Origin: 40CM-4-69-5 sp036556905
GTDB lineage: Bacteria; Methylomirabilota; Methylomirabilia; Rokubacteriales; CSP1-6
Assembly: GCA_036556905.1 (NCBI GenBank)
Contig: DATBIM010000018.1
Span: forward strand, 1 to 64,000
Direction of reading: 5' to 3'
DNA length: 64,000 nt
A program made the position numbers and the translations under genes. Positions 16,259-24,518 of this stretch are shown here, in pieces (within the stretch, counting starts at the first letter, position 1; the number at the start of each line of letters is the position of its first letter). Below the pieces are notes generated by a model. It was not told where the DNA came from. It saw only the letters and a program-made list of their open reading frames with translations, and did not search any database.

Positions 16259-16294
16259 CTCCGGCCGAGCCGGAGAAATGGGCCCAACGGCCCA
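16259..16294. terminator. two adjacent hairpins after the LuxR gene
   Basis: CTCCGGC-CGA-GCCGGAG and TGGGCC-CAAC-GGCCCA follow each other between the PAS-LuxR stop and the TetR gene. No T-run follows on the plus strand (AAAAA does), so a plain intrinsic terminator is not shown; they could be a transcript end or, for the second, an operator. Confidence 0.3.
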
Positions 16295-16383
16295 GAAAAA
16301 TAAGCCGGGCCGCCGATTCGCACGGGCCACTGAACGGCCTACCGTACGGGCATGTAGAGCAAGTGTTCGGCGGGAGGTTCGGC

Positions 16384-17004
16384 GTGGCCATCGAGACGCG
16401 GTACAGCGACATCCTGAAGGCGGCGGGGGAGGCCTTCGGCCGCCGTGGCTTCCATCCGGCATCGATCCGCGAGATCGCGCGTGCCGCCGGGCTGTCCCTG
16501 GCCGGCCTCTATCACTACGTGGGGGGTAAAGAGGAGATCCTGTTTCTCGTCCTCGACCGCGCGCTCGACACGTTGCACGCGGGCCTGGACCGGGCCCTGG
16601 GCGGCGCGGGCACGCCCGAGGCCAAGCTGCTGGCGCTGATCCGTACCCATCTCGACTTCAGCTTCCACCATCCCCTCGAGCTCAAGCTCATCAACCGTGA
16701 CGCCGAGCTGCTGGCCGAGCCGCGGCGTAGCGAGATCGCGGCCAAGCGCAATGGTTACGTGCAGCGGGGCTTGGCCATCCTTCGCGAGCTCGATCCGCAT
16801 GACCGGGCCGGCGACGAGCTGCTGTCGGCCACCAACCTGCTGCTCGGCATGCTCAACGGCATCGCGCGGCGCCCCTTCCTCACCGCCAGCGACGACATGG
16901 GGACACTGGCCGGCACCGTGGGCTCGCTTTTTCTCCATGGCTTCCTGGAGCGCTCGCCCCTCACCGAGGACGCCGCCGTGGCGAGCGCGGGGACCAGGCC
17001 ATGA
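16384..17004 (+). CDS. TetR-family regulator of the reductase operon
   Basis: 206 aa. N-terminal HTH SIREIARAAGLSLAGLYHYVGGKEEIL is typical TetR/AcrR; the C-terminal half is a helical ligand domain. The GTG start at 16384 is chosen for the GGGAGG six bases upstream. It overlaps the first reductase gene by 4 bp (ATGA), so it is the first gene of the operon and presumably controls it, likely through an acyl-CoA or aromatic ligand, as TetR proteins do in many aromatic and fatty-acid pathways. The ligand is inferred from context only. Confidence 0.85.
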   Translation: MAIETRYSDILKAAGEAFGRRGFHPASIREIARAAGLSLAGLYHYVGGKEEILFLVLDRALDTLHAGLDRALGGAGTPEAKLLALIRTHLDFSFHHPLELKLINRDAELLAEPRRSEIAAKRNGYVQRGLAILRELDPHDRAGDELLSATNLLLGMLNGIARRPFLTASDDMGTLAGTVGSLFLHGFLERSPLTEDAAVASAGTRP

Positions 17005-18155
17005 CCGTTGACGCCATTGTCGACCGCTGCCGCGCCATCGTCGGCGAGCCGCTGGGTGTCGTCGCCGAGCGGTGGAAGACCGCCCACCCCGGCGGCCGCG
17101 CCGTCGCCAGCTACCCGGTGTGGGCGCCGGCCGAGGTGATCCATGCCGCCGGCATGCTGCCCCTGGCGCTCCTGGGCGGCGGCACCTCCGTCGAGCTGAC
17201 CCACGCCGACGCGCGCTTTCAGTCCTTCGTCTGCTCGATCGCCAAGTCGAGCCTGGAGCTGGGTTTCCAGGGGCTCGTGCGGGGCGTGGACGGCTTCGTC
17301 TTCTCCAATATCTGCGATGTGGCACGCAACCTCGCCGCCATCTACAAGCGGAACTTCCCCGAGGCCTTCGTGGAGTATCTCCACCTGCCCCAGAACTCGA
17401 CCTCGCCCCTCGTCGTCGGCTACCTCACCGACGAGCTCCGGCGCCTGGCCGGCGGGATCGCCGGGGCCTTCGGACTTGCCGTAACGGACGGGGCGCTCGC
17501 CAAGTCGATCGACACGTACAACGCCCTGCGCAGCCGGTTGCGTGCCCTCTATGCGCTCCGGATCGCCGACCCCGAGAAGCTCTCGACCGTGGAGCTCTAC
17601 CTGGTGCTGCGGGCCGCCACGCTGGCGCTGCCCGAGGAGAGCGTGGACTGGCTCGACACGCTGCTGGCCGCTCTGTCCGTCCGCACCGCCCGCCGGCATG
17701 ACCGCATGCGGGTCGTCGTCGAGGGCGCGTTCTGTGAGCAGCCGCCGCTCGGCTTGCTCGAGGTATTGGAGGAAGCTGGCTGCTATGTCGTCGAGGACGA
17801 TCTCCTGCTCGGCTGGCGCTGGTTCAGCGCCGATGTGGCGACCGACGGCGACCCCTTCGAGCGGTTGGCTGCCGCCTACGTGAATCAGGCGGTGCCCGCG
17901 TCCACCCGGCACGAGGGGCGGCAGCACCGGTCGGCGGGGCTCATCGAGAAGGTCCGCCGGGCGCGGGCGGACGCGGTCGTCTTCACGCCGGCCAAGTTCT
18001 GCGAGCCGGCCCTCTTCGACTACGTGCTCATGAAGCAGGGCCTGGAGCGGGCCGGCATCCCGCATCTCGTCGTCGAGTTCGAGGAGAAGATGTGGACCTT
18101 CGAGCGGACCCGCAACGAGATCGAAACGTTTGTGGAGTCCATGCTCTTCGACTGA
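17001..18155 (+). CDS. benzoyl-CoA reductase-type subunit C (BcrC/BzdN-like)
   Basis: 384 aa, 2-hydroxyacyl-CoA dehydratase / benzoyl-CoA reductase family (HgdB-like fold). Candidate [4Fe-4S] ligands are C78 (FVCSIAKSSLE), C105 (SNICDVARN) and C334 (AKFCEPALFDY). In class I benzoyl-CoA reductase this subunit pairs with BcrB to carry the site where the aromatic ring is reduced at very low potential, driven by the ATP-hydrolysing A/D pair. All four subunit types are in this operon. A 2-hydroxyacyl-CoA dehydratase is the alternative; the presence of two different ATPase subunits argues for the reductase type. Confidence 0.85.
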   Translation: MTVDAIVDRCRAIVGEPLGVVAERWKTAHPGGRAVASYPVWAPAEVIHAAGMLPLALLGGGTSVELTHADARFQSFVCSIAKSSLELGFQGLVRGVDGFVFSNICDVARNLAAIYKRNFPEAFVEYLHLPQNSTSPLVVGYLTDELRRLAGGIAGAFGLAVTDGALAKSIDTYNALRSRLRALYALRIADPEKLSTVELYLVLRAATLALPEESVDWLDTLLAALSVRTARRHDRMRVVVEGAFCEQPPLGLLEVLEEAGCYVVEDDLLLGWRWFSADVATDGDPFERLAAAYVNQAVPASTRHEGRQHRSAGLIEKVRRARADAVVFTPAKFCEPALFDYVLMKQGLERAGIPHLVVEFEEKMWTFERTRNEIETFVESMLFD

Positions 18156-18169
18156 TTCGGGAGGCCCGC

Positions 18170-19441
18170 ATGGCCGATGCAGTCACGGAACGGCAGTACC
18201 AGGGACGGGTCCACGAGCGGTCCCGGCAGCTGATGGCCGCCTGGATGGGCGAGCTGGGGCGCGCCGAAGCCGAAGGCGTGCCCACCGGCGCCCTGATGAT
18301 CTCCGGCAATTGCGTGGAGCTCTTGCGGGCCTGTCACGTCCTGCCCATGTTTCCCGAGGTGACCGCTCTGCAGAACGCCATCCGCAAGAAGTCGTTGCCG
18401 CTGATCCTCAAGGCCGAGCAGGTCGGCTACTCCTCCGACAACTGCGCCTACGTGAAAGCCGACATCGGATTGTTCCTGGACGGCGGGATGGGACCCGGCA
18501 CGCCCATCCCCTTTCCCACGATCACCGTGTGCAATTACGTAGGCTGCAACGTCTACGTGAAGTGGTTCGAGCACCTCGCCGACCTCTCGGGCTCCCGGCT
18601 CTTCGTCCTCGACGTCCCCTTCGTGCGGACCGCCGAGCCCAACCCGGCCGACGTCCGTTACGTGGTGAGCCAGCTCGAGGAGCTGATCGGGCTGTGCGAA
18701 TCGATCACCGGCCGGAAGTTCGACATCGACTATTTGCGCGAGATCCTCGCGCACGCCGCCCGCGCCGAGGCCGGTTATGCTCGCTGCAAGCACCTCACCC
18801 GGCACCACCCCGCCCCCTTCGATGCGTACTTCGACTCCATCAACATGATGGGCCCCATCAACGTGCTCCGCGGCACGCCGGAGGCTGCACACTTTTTCGA
18901 CGAGGCGGTGACCGAGTTCGAGGGCCTGGTCAGCCAGAAGCTAGGGCCGCTCAGCCAGGAGCGCTTCCGCACCGTCGTCGAGGGGCCGCCTCCCTACCCG
19001 TACTACAAGAGCTTCCGAAACCTCTTCACCAGGTGGGGGGCCGTGGCCGTGCAGTCCACGTACTCCACGGTGGGCGGCATCTGGGAATGGGGCTTCCGCC
19101 ACGACCCGCGGCGGCCGCTGGAATCCATCGCCGAGCAGATGCTGTACGAGAACCTCACCAACCGCTCCATCACCGCGCGCTACGACCAGATCCGGCGCTA
19201 CGTCGAGGAGTGGGAGGCCGACGCCCTGGTCATCCACTCGATCAAGTCCTGCCGCCTGTTCTCGGCCGGGCAGGGCGACATGCGCGATTACTTCACCCGG
19301 GAGTTGGGGGTGCCCACCCTTCTGGTCGAGTCCGACCTCGAAGATCCCCGTTACTACGCCGAGGCCCAGCTGCGCAACCGGATCGACGCCTTCTTCGAGG
19401 CCCTCGAGCACCGGAAGCTCGTCGGCGCGGCGGCTTCCTGA
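18170..19441 (+). CDS. benzoyl-CoA reductase-type subunit B (BcrB/BzdO-like)
   Basis: 423 aa, second catalytic subunit of the same family. Possible cluster and active-site cysteines are C92 (DNCAYVKADIG), C121 and C126 (TVCNYVGCNVYVKW) and C361 (IKSCRLFSAGQGD), placed as in BcrB/BzdO. The start at 18170 is supported by GGGAGG just upstream and by 14-bp spacing from subunit C. Together with the 384-aa subunit it should form the cluster-bearing heterodimer. No benzoate-CoA ligase, dienoyl-CoA hydratase or ferredoxin gene is in the window, so the true substrate (benzoyl-CoA or another aromatic/enoyl-CoA) is open. Confidence 0.85.
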   Translation: MADAVTERQYQGRVHERSRQLMAAWMGELGRAEAEGVPTGALMISGNCVELLRACHVLPMFPEVTALQNAIRKKSLPLILKAEQVGYSSDNCAYVKADIGLFLDGGMGPGTPIPFPTITVCNYVGCNVYVKWFEHLADLSGSRLFVLDVPFVRTAEPNPADVRYVVSQLEELIGLCESITGRKFDIDYLREILAHAARAEAGYARCKHLTRHHPAPFDAYFDSINMMGPINVLRGTPEAAHFFDEAVTEFEGLVSQKLGPLSQERFRTVVEGPPPYPYYKSFRNLFTRWGAVAVQSTYSTVGGIWEWGFRHDPRRPLESIAEQMLYENLTNRSITARYDQIRRYVEEWEADALVIHSIKSCRLFSAGQGDMRDYFTRELGVPTLLVESDLEDPRYYAEAQLRNRIDAFFEALEHRKLVGAAAS

Positions 19442-19448
19442 AGCAGCC

Positions 19449-22184
19449 ATGACGGACCGCCCGCCGGCGCCAATGGTCGAGAAGATCCCGGTCTACTGCT
19501 ACCAGTGCGTGGCCGGACCGGACCTCTTGAAAGTCGTGGTGCGGGACGGCGTGGCCGTCGGCGTCGAGCCCAACGCCGACCTGGCCGCCGAGCATCCGGC
19601 CGGCGGCAAGGTATGCGTGCGGGCCTACGGGCTCGTCCAGAAGCTCTACAACCCGGCCCGGGTGAGGACCCCGCTCAAGCGCACCAATCCCCGTAAGGGC
19701 CGGGACGAGTCACCCGGCTGGACCCCGATCTCCTGGGAGGAGGCGCTGGACCTCCTGGCCCAGCGCCTGGGTGCGATCCGCGCCAAGGGGCTCGTCGACG
19801 AGGCCGGTTATCCCCGGCTGGCCGTCACCCTCGGCTCGGGCGGCATCGCCCCCGCGTACCTGGGAACCTTCGCGGCCTTCCTGGCGGCCTGGGGGCCGAT
19901 CGACCAGGGAATCGGCAGCGGCCAGGGTGTCAAGTGCTACCACTCCGAGCACCTCTACGGGGAGTTCTGGCATCGCGCTTTCACGGTGGCCGCCGACACG
20001 CCCCGCTGCGGCTTCGTGCTGTCCTTCGGCTACAACGGCGACGCCTCGGGCGGGGTCACTGGCGTGCACCGCCACGCCGCGGCGCGGGCCCGCGGGATGA
20101 GGTGGGTGCAGCTCGAGCCGCACCTGTCGATCACCGGCGCCGGCGCCGCCGAGTGGGTGCCCATCCGCCCCAAGACCGACGCCGCCGTGCTCTTCGCCCT
20201 CCTGCACGTGATCCTCCATGAGCACGACTGGCGCACTGTCTGCGACGTCCCGTTCCTCGAGCGGATGACGGCGTCGGCCTACCTCGTCGGACCCGGTGGC
20301 TATTACCTGCGCGATCCCTACACCCGCAAGCCACTGGTGTGGGACGAGAACCGTGAGCGGCCGGTGCCCTTCGACGACCGGGCGTGCTCTCGACCGGCCC
20401 TCGACGGGGAGTTCATCGCGGCGGGGCTGGAGGTAGGCCCCGATGGGGCGACCCGCAGCGTGTGCGAGCGGGTCCGGCCGGCCTTCGCCCACCTGCGGGA
20501 GCACGTGAGGGAGTACACCCCGGAGTGGGCCGCGGCGATCGCCGACGTGCCGGCGGCCGCGATCCGCCGTCTCGCCGGCGAGTACCTTGCCCACGCCAGG
20601 GTCGGCGCCAGCATCGAGATCGAGGGCACCACCTATCCCTATCGCCCGGTGGCCATCCTGCTCGGCAAGACCGTCACCAATGGTTGGGGTGGCTACGAGT
20701 GCTGCTGGGCGCGCACCGTGCTGGCGGCCCTGGTCGGGGCGCTGGAGGTGCCCGGCGGCATTCTCGGCACCACGGTGAGGCTCAACCGTCCCGCCCGGAA
20801 CCGGCTCGACTCCGTGCGGCCGGGGCCCGATGGCTTCATGGCGCAGCCCCTCAACGACACGAGCCGGGATCGCTGGCAGGCCTCCCCCCACATCCGCAAT
20901 GCCTACCGTACGCTGGTGCCGCTCGCGGACGACTCGCCATGGTCGGCCGCGCTCGGGCCCGCGCACCTGCCCTGGCTTTTCATGGAGCAGCCGCCCGAAC
21001 CGTGGCCGGCTCCGACCGTGCCCGAGGTGTGGATCATCTATCGCAGCAACCCGGCCATCTCGAACTGGGAGACCGGGCGGATCGAGCGCGCGCTCGAGCG
21101 CTTCCCGTTCATCGCGGCCTTCGCCTATACGCAGGACGAGACCAACTGGTACGCCGATCTCCTGCTGCCGGAGGCCACCGACCTGGAGTCGCTCCAGCTC
21201 TATCGCGTCGGCGGCACCAAGTACATCGAGCAGTACTGGGAGCACACGGGCTGGGCGCTCCGCCAGCCGGTGGCGCCATCGCCGTGCCACACGCGCGATC
21301 TCACCGACATCGCCACCGAGCTGGCCGCGCGGACGGGTCTTCTCGACGCTTACCTGGCAGCGCTCAACCGCGGGGCCGGCACCACGGTGCCCCTGGCCGG
21401 CCCACTCCACGATTACGCCTTCAAGGCGGGCGAGAAGCCGTCGGCCGAGGCGATCTGGGATCGTGTGTGCCGGGCCGCCACGCACGCGCTCACCCAGGGC
21501 GCCGTCGAGCACGACCTCGCCTGGTTCAAGCGGCACGGGGCCTTCTTCGTGCCGTTCCCCCAGAGGCAGTACTACCTGCATGGGGCCATGGCAGCCCGGG
21601 GACTGCGCTACGAGCTGCCCTACCAGGAGCGGATCAAGCGGCTTGGCCAGGAGCTGGGGGCGCGCCTGCACGAGCGCGGCATCACGTGGTGGGACGTCCA
21701 GCTCGACGAGTACCAGGCGCTGCCGGCGTGGAAGGACTTCCCCCGGATCTGGAGCCAGACGGCCACCGCCCACGGGCAGAGCCCCGACGAGTTCCCCTTC
21801 TGGCTGCTGACCAGCCGAAGCATGCAGTACTCGTGGGGCGCCAATGTCTCGCTGCCCATCCTGGCCGAGGTGGCCCGCCACGTCAGCGGTCATTTCGGCG
21901 TGATGCTCAACCGGGGGGCCGCCACGCGCCTGGGCATCGCCGAGGGCGATCTCGTCGAGATCCAGTCGCCGACCGGCACTACGCGGGGACGAGCCATCCT
22001 CCGCGAAGGCGTCAGGCCCGACGTGGTCGTCGTCCTCCAGCAGTTCGGGCACTGGGCCACGCCGTTCGCGCGTGAGCTGGGCATGCCCAACCTCAACGAG
22101 GTCGCGGCCATGGACCTGACGCTGACGGACGCCACCGGCAGCGGCGCCGATCTCGTCCCCGTGGCGGTTCGGAAGGCGCGCTGA
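19449..22184 (+). CDS. molybdopterin oxidoreductase, catalytic subunit
   Basis: 911 aa, DMSO-reductase family (Mo/W-bis-PGD). The N-terminal cluster site reads YCYQCVAGPDLL...GGKVCVRAYG: C17, C20 and a later cysteine are present, but the position of the usual third cysteine is Pro/Asp, so the N-terminal Fe-S cluster is altered or absent. There is no Tat signal, so the enzyme should stay in the cytoplasm. It continues into the FeS subunit by a one-base stop/start overlap. It lies inside the benzoyl-CoA-reductase-type operon; a role in feeding it electrons or modifying its substrate (hydroxyl chemistry as in other family members) is inference. Confidence 0.88.
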   Translation: MTDRPPAPMVEKIPVYCYQCVAGPDLLKVVVRDGVAVGVEPNADLAAEHPAGGKVCVRAYGLVQKLYNPARVRTPLKRTNPRKGRDESPGWTPISWEEALDLLAQRLGAIRAKGLVDEAGYPRLAVTLGSGGIAPAYLGTFAAFLAAWGPIDQGIGSGQGVKCYHSEHLYGEFWHRAFTVAADTPRCGFVLSFGYNGDASGGVTGVHRHAAARARGMRWVQLEPHLSITGAGAAEWVPIRPKTDAAVLFALLHVILHEHDWRTVCDVPFLERMTASAYLVGPGGYYLRDPYTRKPLVWDENRERPVPFDDRACSRPALDGEFIAAGLEVGPDGATRSVCERVRPAFAHLREHVREYTPEWAAAIADVPAAAIRRLAGEYLAHARVGASIEIEGTTYPYRPVAILLGKTVTNGWGGYECCWARTVLAALVGALEVPGGILGTTVRLNRPARNRLDSVRPGPDGFMAQPLNDTSRDRWQASPHIRNAYRTLVPLADDSPWSAALGPAHLPWLFMEQPPEPWPAPTVPEVWIIYRSNPAISNWETGRIERALERFPFIAAFAYTQDETNWYADLLLPEATDLESLQLYRVGGTKYIEQYWEHTGWALRQPVAPSPCHTRDLTDIATELAARTGLLDAYLAALNRGAGTTVPLAGPLHDYAFKAGEKPSAEAIWDRVCRAATHALTQGAVEHDLAWFKRHGAFFVPFPQRQYYLHGAMAARGLRYELPYQERIKRLGQELGARLHERGITWWDVQLDEYQALPAWKDFPRIWSQTATAHGQSPDEFPFWLLTSRSMQYSWGANVSLPILAEVARHVSGHFGVMLNRGAATRLGIAEGDLVEIQSPTGTTRGRAILREGVRPDVVVVLQQFGHWATPFARELGMPNLNEVAAMDLTLTDATGSGADLVPVAVRKAR

Positions 22185-22819
22185 TGCGCTGGGGCATGGT
22201 GATCGACCTCCGCCGCTGCGTGGGCTGTCAGACGTGCACGATCGCCTGCAAGCAGGAGCACGGCCTGCCCGCGGGGTATCAGTGGCGCTTCGTCGCCGAC
22301 TGCGAGGTCGGTGAGTACCCCCAGGTGCGGCGGATCTTCCTGCCCATGCAGTGCATGCACTGCGCCGAGCCGCCGTGCGTGCCGGTCTGCCCGACGGGTG
22401 CCTCCCGCCAGCGCGACGACGGCATCGTGTGGGTGGCCTACGACGCCTGCGTAGGCTGTGGGTACTGCGCGGTGGCCTGCCCGTATCACGCCCGTCACCT
22501 GATGCATAACACTCCAGGCTACTTCGCCGTGCCCACCGCCCCCGAGGCTGCGACGGCGCACCCCGAGCGACGCGGCGTGATGACCAAGTGCACGTTCTGC
22601 CAGGAGCGCGTGGATGCCGGCCGCGCGCGCGGCCTGCGTCCCGGCCTGGACGCTGAGGCCACGCCGATGTGCGCCGTGGCCTGTATCGCGGAGGCCATCC
22701 TCTTCGGTGACCTCGACGACCCGACCAGCCGTGTGGCCCGGGTGGCCCGCGACGGCCGCGCCGTACCGCTCCTGCCCGAGTGTGGAACGCAACCCTCGGT
22801 CTTCTACGTGGTGGAGTGA
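22184..22819 (+). CDS. four-cluster ferredoxin subunit (DmsB/NrfC-like)
   Basis: 211 aa. Four [4Fe-4S] cysteine sets: CVGCQTCTIAC (from residue 12), CMHCAEPPCVPVC, CVGCGYCAVAC, and a split CTFC...CAVAC. This is the electron-transfer subunit of DMSO-reductase-type complexes, linking the Mo subunit to the NrfD membrane anchor. There is no Tat signal, matching its cytoplasmic Mo partner. It begins at the last base of the Mo gene's stop and ends 3 bp before the NrfD gene. Confidence 0.92.
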   Translation: MRWGMVIDLRRCVGCQTCTIACKQEHGLPAGYQWRFVADCEVGEYPQVRRIFLPMQCMHCAEPPCVPVCPTGASRQRDDGIVWVAYDACVGCGYCAVACPYHARHLMHNTPGYFAVPTAPEAATAHPERRGVMTKCTFCQERVDAGRARGLRPGLDAEATPMCAVACIAEAILFGDLDDPTSRVARVARDGRAVPLLPECGTQPSVFYVVE

Positions 22820-22822
22820 GCC

Positions 22823-23701
22823 ATGACGAGCCTCGGCGCCCTGGCCCCCGCCACGCTCATCCCGGCCCAGCGCCAGCAGCTCTGGGGCCGCCTGGCCGTC
22901 GCCAACTTCGCTGGCGGTGGTCTCGGGGCCGGTTTCTACCTGGCGGCTGCCGTCACGGCCGACTTCCGGGCGGGGCCTTCCCTCGCCCTGGCGTCGTGGC
23001 TGGGCCCGGCACTGGTGCTCGCCGGCTTCCTGGCCGTGGCCGCCGAGGCCGGCCGGCCCTTGCGCGGCCCGCGCGTGCTCACGCGCATCGCTACCTCGTG
23101 GATGTCGCGCGAGCTGTGGGCGGGCGGCGCCTTCCTGATGCTCGCCCCCGGCGAGTTTCTCTTTCCCGGCTCCGGCCAGCGCCTGCTCAGCGCCCTCGCC
23201 GCGTGTACCCTCGTCCTGGCCCAGGGATTCATCCTGCGCTCGGCCCGCGCCGTCCCTGCCTGGGATCCCTCCATCATGCCCGTGGTCTGTCTCGTGTCGG
23301 CGCTCGTCTCGGGCACGGGGCTGCTCACGCTCGTCGAGGTCGTGGCGGGCGGTACGCCGAGCGGGGCCCGGCTCTTCTCGCTGCTCGCGCTCGCGTCGGG
23401 CGCCGGCATTGTCTGGTTGGGCTACGTGACCTGGCACGACGACACAGCATCGCTCACGGCCACCCGTGCGCTTCGCCAGGGCCGGGCCGCCGTCGAGGTC
23501 GTGCTCGGCGGCTACGTCGCCCCGCTCGTCCTGGCCGCGATCGGGTTGGCCATGCCCGAAGCTGCGCGGGCGGCCTCCGCGCTGGCCGGCGGGCTCATGG
23601 TCGTCGGTCAGGCGCAGGCCAAGGCCCTGATGATCCTCGACGCCGGCCTGCTCCGCCCTATCACCGTGCCGCACCTCAGGCTCGACAGGAGGCCGTCATG
23701 A
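22823..23701 (+). CDS. NrfD/DmsC-like quinone-interacting membrane anchor
   Basis: 292 aa with about eight membrane helices (for example LAVANFAGGGLGAGFYLAAAV and GGYVAPLVLAAIGLAM). The start resembles the NrfD/PsrC/DmsC group, which exchange electrons with the quinone pool and can move protons. With the soluble Mo and FeS subunits lacking export signals, the complex would face the cytoplasm, unlike DmsABC. The stop overlaps the ATG of the next ATPase gene (ATGA), so it is translated together with the reductase activator subunits. Confidence 0.85.
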   Translation: MTSLGALAPATLIPAQRQQLWGRLAVANFAGGGLGAGFYLAAAVTADFRAGPSLALASWLGPALVLAGFLAVAAEAGRPLRGPRVLTRIATSWMSRELWAGGAFLMLAPGEFLFPGSGQRLLSALAACTLVLAQGFILRSARAVPAWDPSIMPVVCLVSALVSGTGLLTLVEVVAGGTPSGARLFSLLALASGAGIVWLGYVTWHDDTASLTATRALRQGRAAVEVVLGGYVAPLVLAAIGLAMPEAARAASALAGGLMVVGQAQAKALMILDAGLLRPITVPHLRLDRRPS

Positions 23702-24516
23702 TCCTCGGTGCCGGAGTCGACGTCGGCTCTACCCAGACCAAGGCCGTGATCGTCGACAGCGCCCGGCACATCGTCGCGCGCTCGCTGATCGACACCGGCG
23801 CCAATGTCAGCCGCGCCGGGGAAACGGCCTTCCGGCGCGCCTGCGAGAATGCCGGGCTCGGCCGCGAGGCGATCGGCTATGTGGTGGGCACCGGTTACGG
23901 CCGCTACAAGGTCACCTTCGGCGACGCCCAGATCACCGAGATCACCTGTCACGCCCGTGGGGCCCACCTCCTGTTCCCGCGCACGCGGACGGTCATCGAC
24001 ATGGGGGGTCAGGACACCAAAGCCATCAAGGTCAGCGCGGACGGCTCAGTCGTTGACTTTTCCATGAACGACAAGTGCGCGGCCGGTACCGGGCGCTTCC
24101 TGTCGGCGGCGGCCGATGTCACCGGCCTTTCGCTCGCCGAGATCGGCCCCCGCGCGCTGGAGGCCAGGAATCCCGTGCGCCTGACCTCGGTGTGCACCGT
24201 CTTCGTGGAATCCGACATCATGTCCTACCTCGCCCAGCGCAAAACGGTCGCGGACATCCTGGGCGGCGTCCACAAAGCCATCGCCACGCGGACGATGGCC
24301 CTGGTGCGGCGCGTGGGCGTGGAGGACGAGGTCACCTTCACCGGCGGCGTCTCGCGCAACGTCGGGATGGTGCGCGCCCTGGAAGCCGTGCTGGGCCGTC
24401 CCATCAACGTGAGCGAGGACGGCCACTTCATGGGGGCACTCGGCGCCGCGCTCTTCGCCCTGGAGCGGGCGGAGGCCTCTGTCGGGCTCGCCGCCGCCTC
24501 ACCCCGGGGGGCCTGA
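23698..24516 (+). CDS. benzoyl-CoA reductase-type ATPase subunit (BcrA/BzdQ-like)
   Basis: 272 aa, ASKHA-fold ATPase of the BadF/BadG/HgdC family. Phosphate loops GVDVGSTQTKAV and VIDMGGQDTKAI, and the two cysteines that hold the bridging [4Fe-4S] cluster, in NDKCAAGTGRF and TSVCTVFVESD. ATP hydrolysis here drives electrons into the B/C subunits. AGGAGG precedes the ATG at 23698. It forms the ATPase pair with the next gene; having two distinct ATPase subunits is the class I benzoyl-CoA-reductase pattern rather than the single homodimeric activator of hydroxyacyl-CoA dehydratases. Confidence 0.87.
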   Translation: MILGAGVDVGSTQTKAVIVDSARHIVARSLIDTGANVSRAGETAFRRACENAGLGREAIGYVVGTGYGRYKVTFGDAQITEITCHARGAHLLFPRTRTVIDMGGQDTKAIKVSADGSVVDFSMNDKCAAGTGRFLSAAADVTGLSLAEIGPRALEARNPVRLTSVCTVFVESDIMSYLAQRKTVADILGGVHKAIATRTMALVRRVGVEDEVTFTGGVSRNVGMVRALEAVLGRPINVSEDGHFMGALGAALFALERAEASVGLAAASPRGA

Positions 24517-24518
24517 CC

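Noticed and set aside
16279..16294. TGGGCC-CAAC-GGCCCA as a TetR operator
   Set aside because: It is a plausible palindrome but lies next to a second hairpin right after a stop codon, so a 3'-end structure is just as likely; not claimed as an operator.
17001..19441. 2-hydroxyglutaryl-CoA or phenyllactyl-CoA dehydratase
   Set aside because: The B/C fold would fit, but two different activator ATPases instead of one homodimeric type point to the benzoyl-CoA-reductase group; kept as an alternative in the entries.
19500..22080. Long open frames on the minus strand across the Mo-enzyme gene and others like it
   Set aside because: They are shadows caused by high GC: low-complexity, His/Gly/Arg-rich translations with no family features and no ribosome sites.
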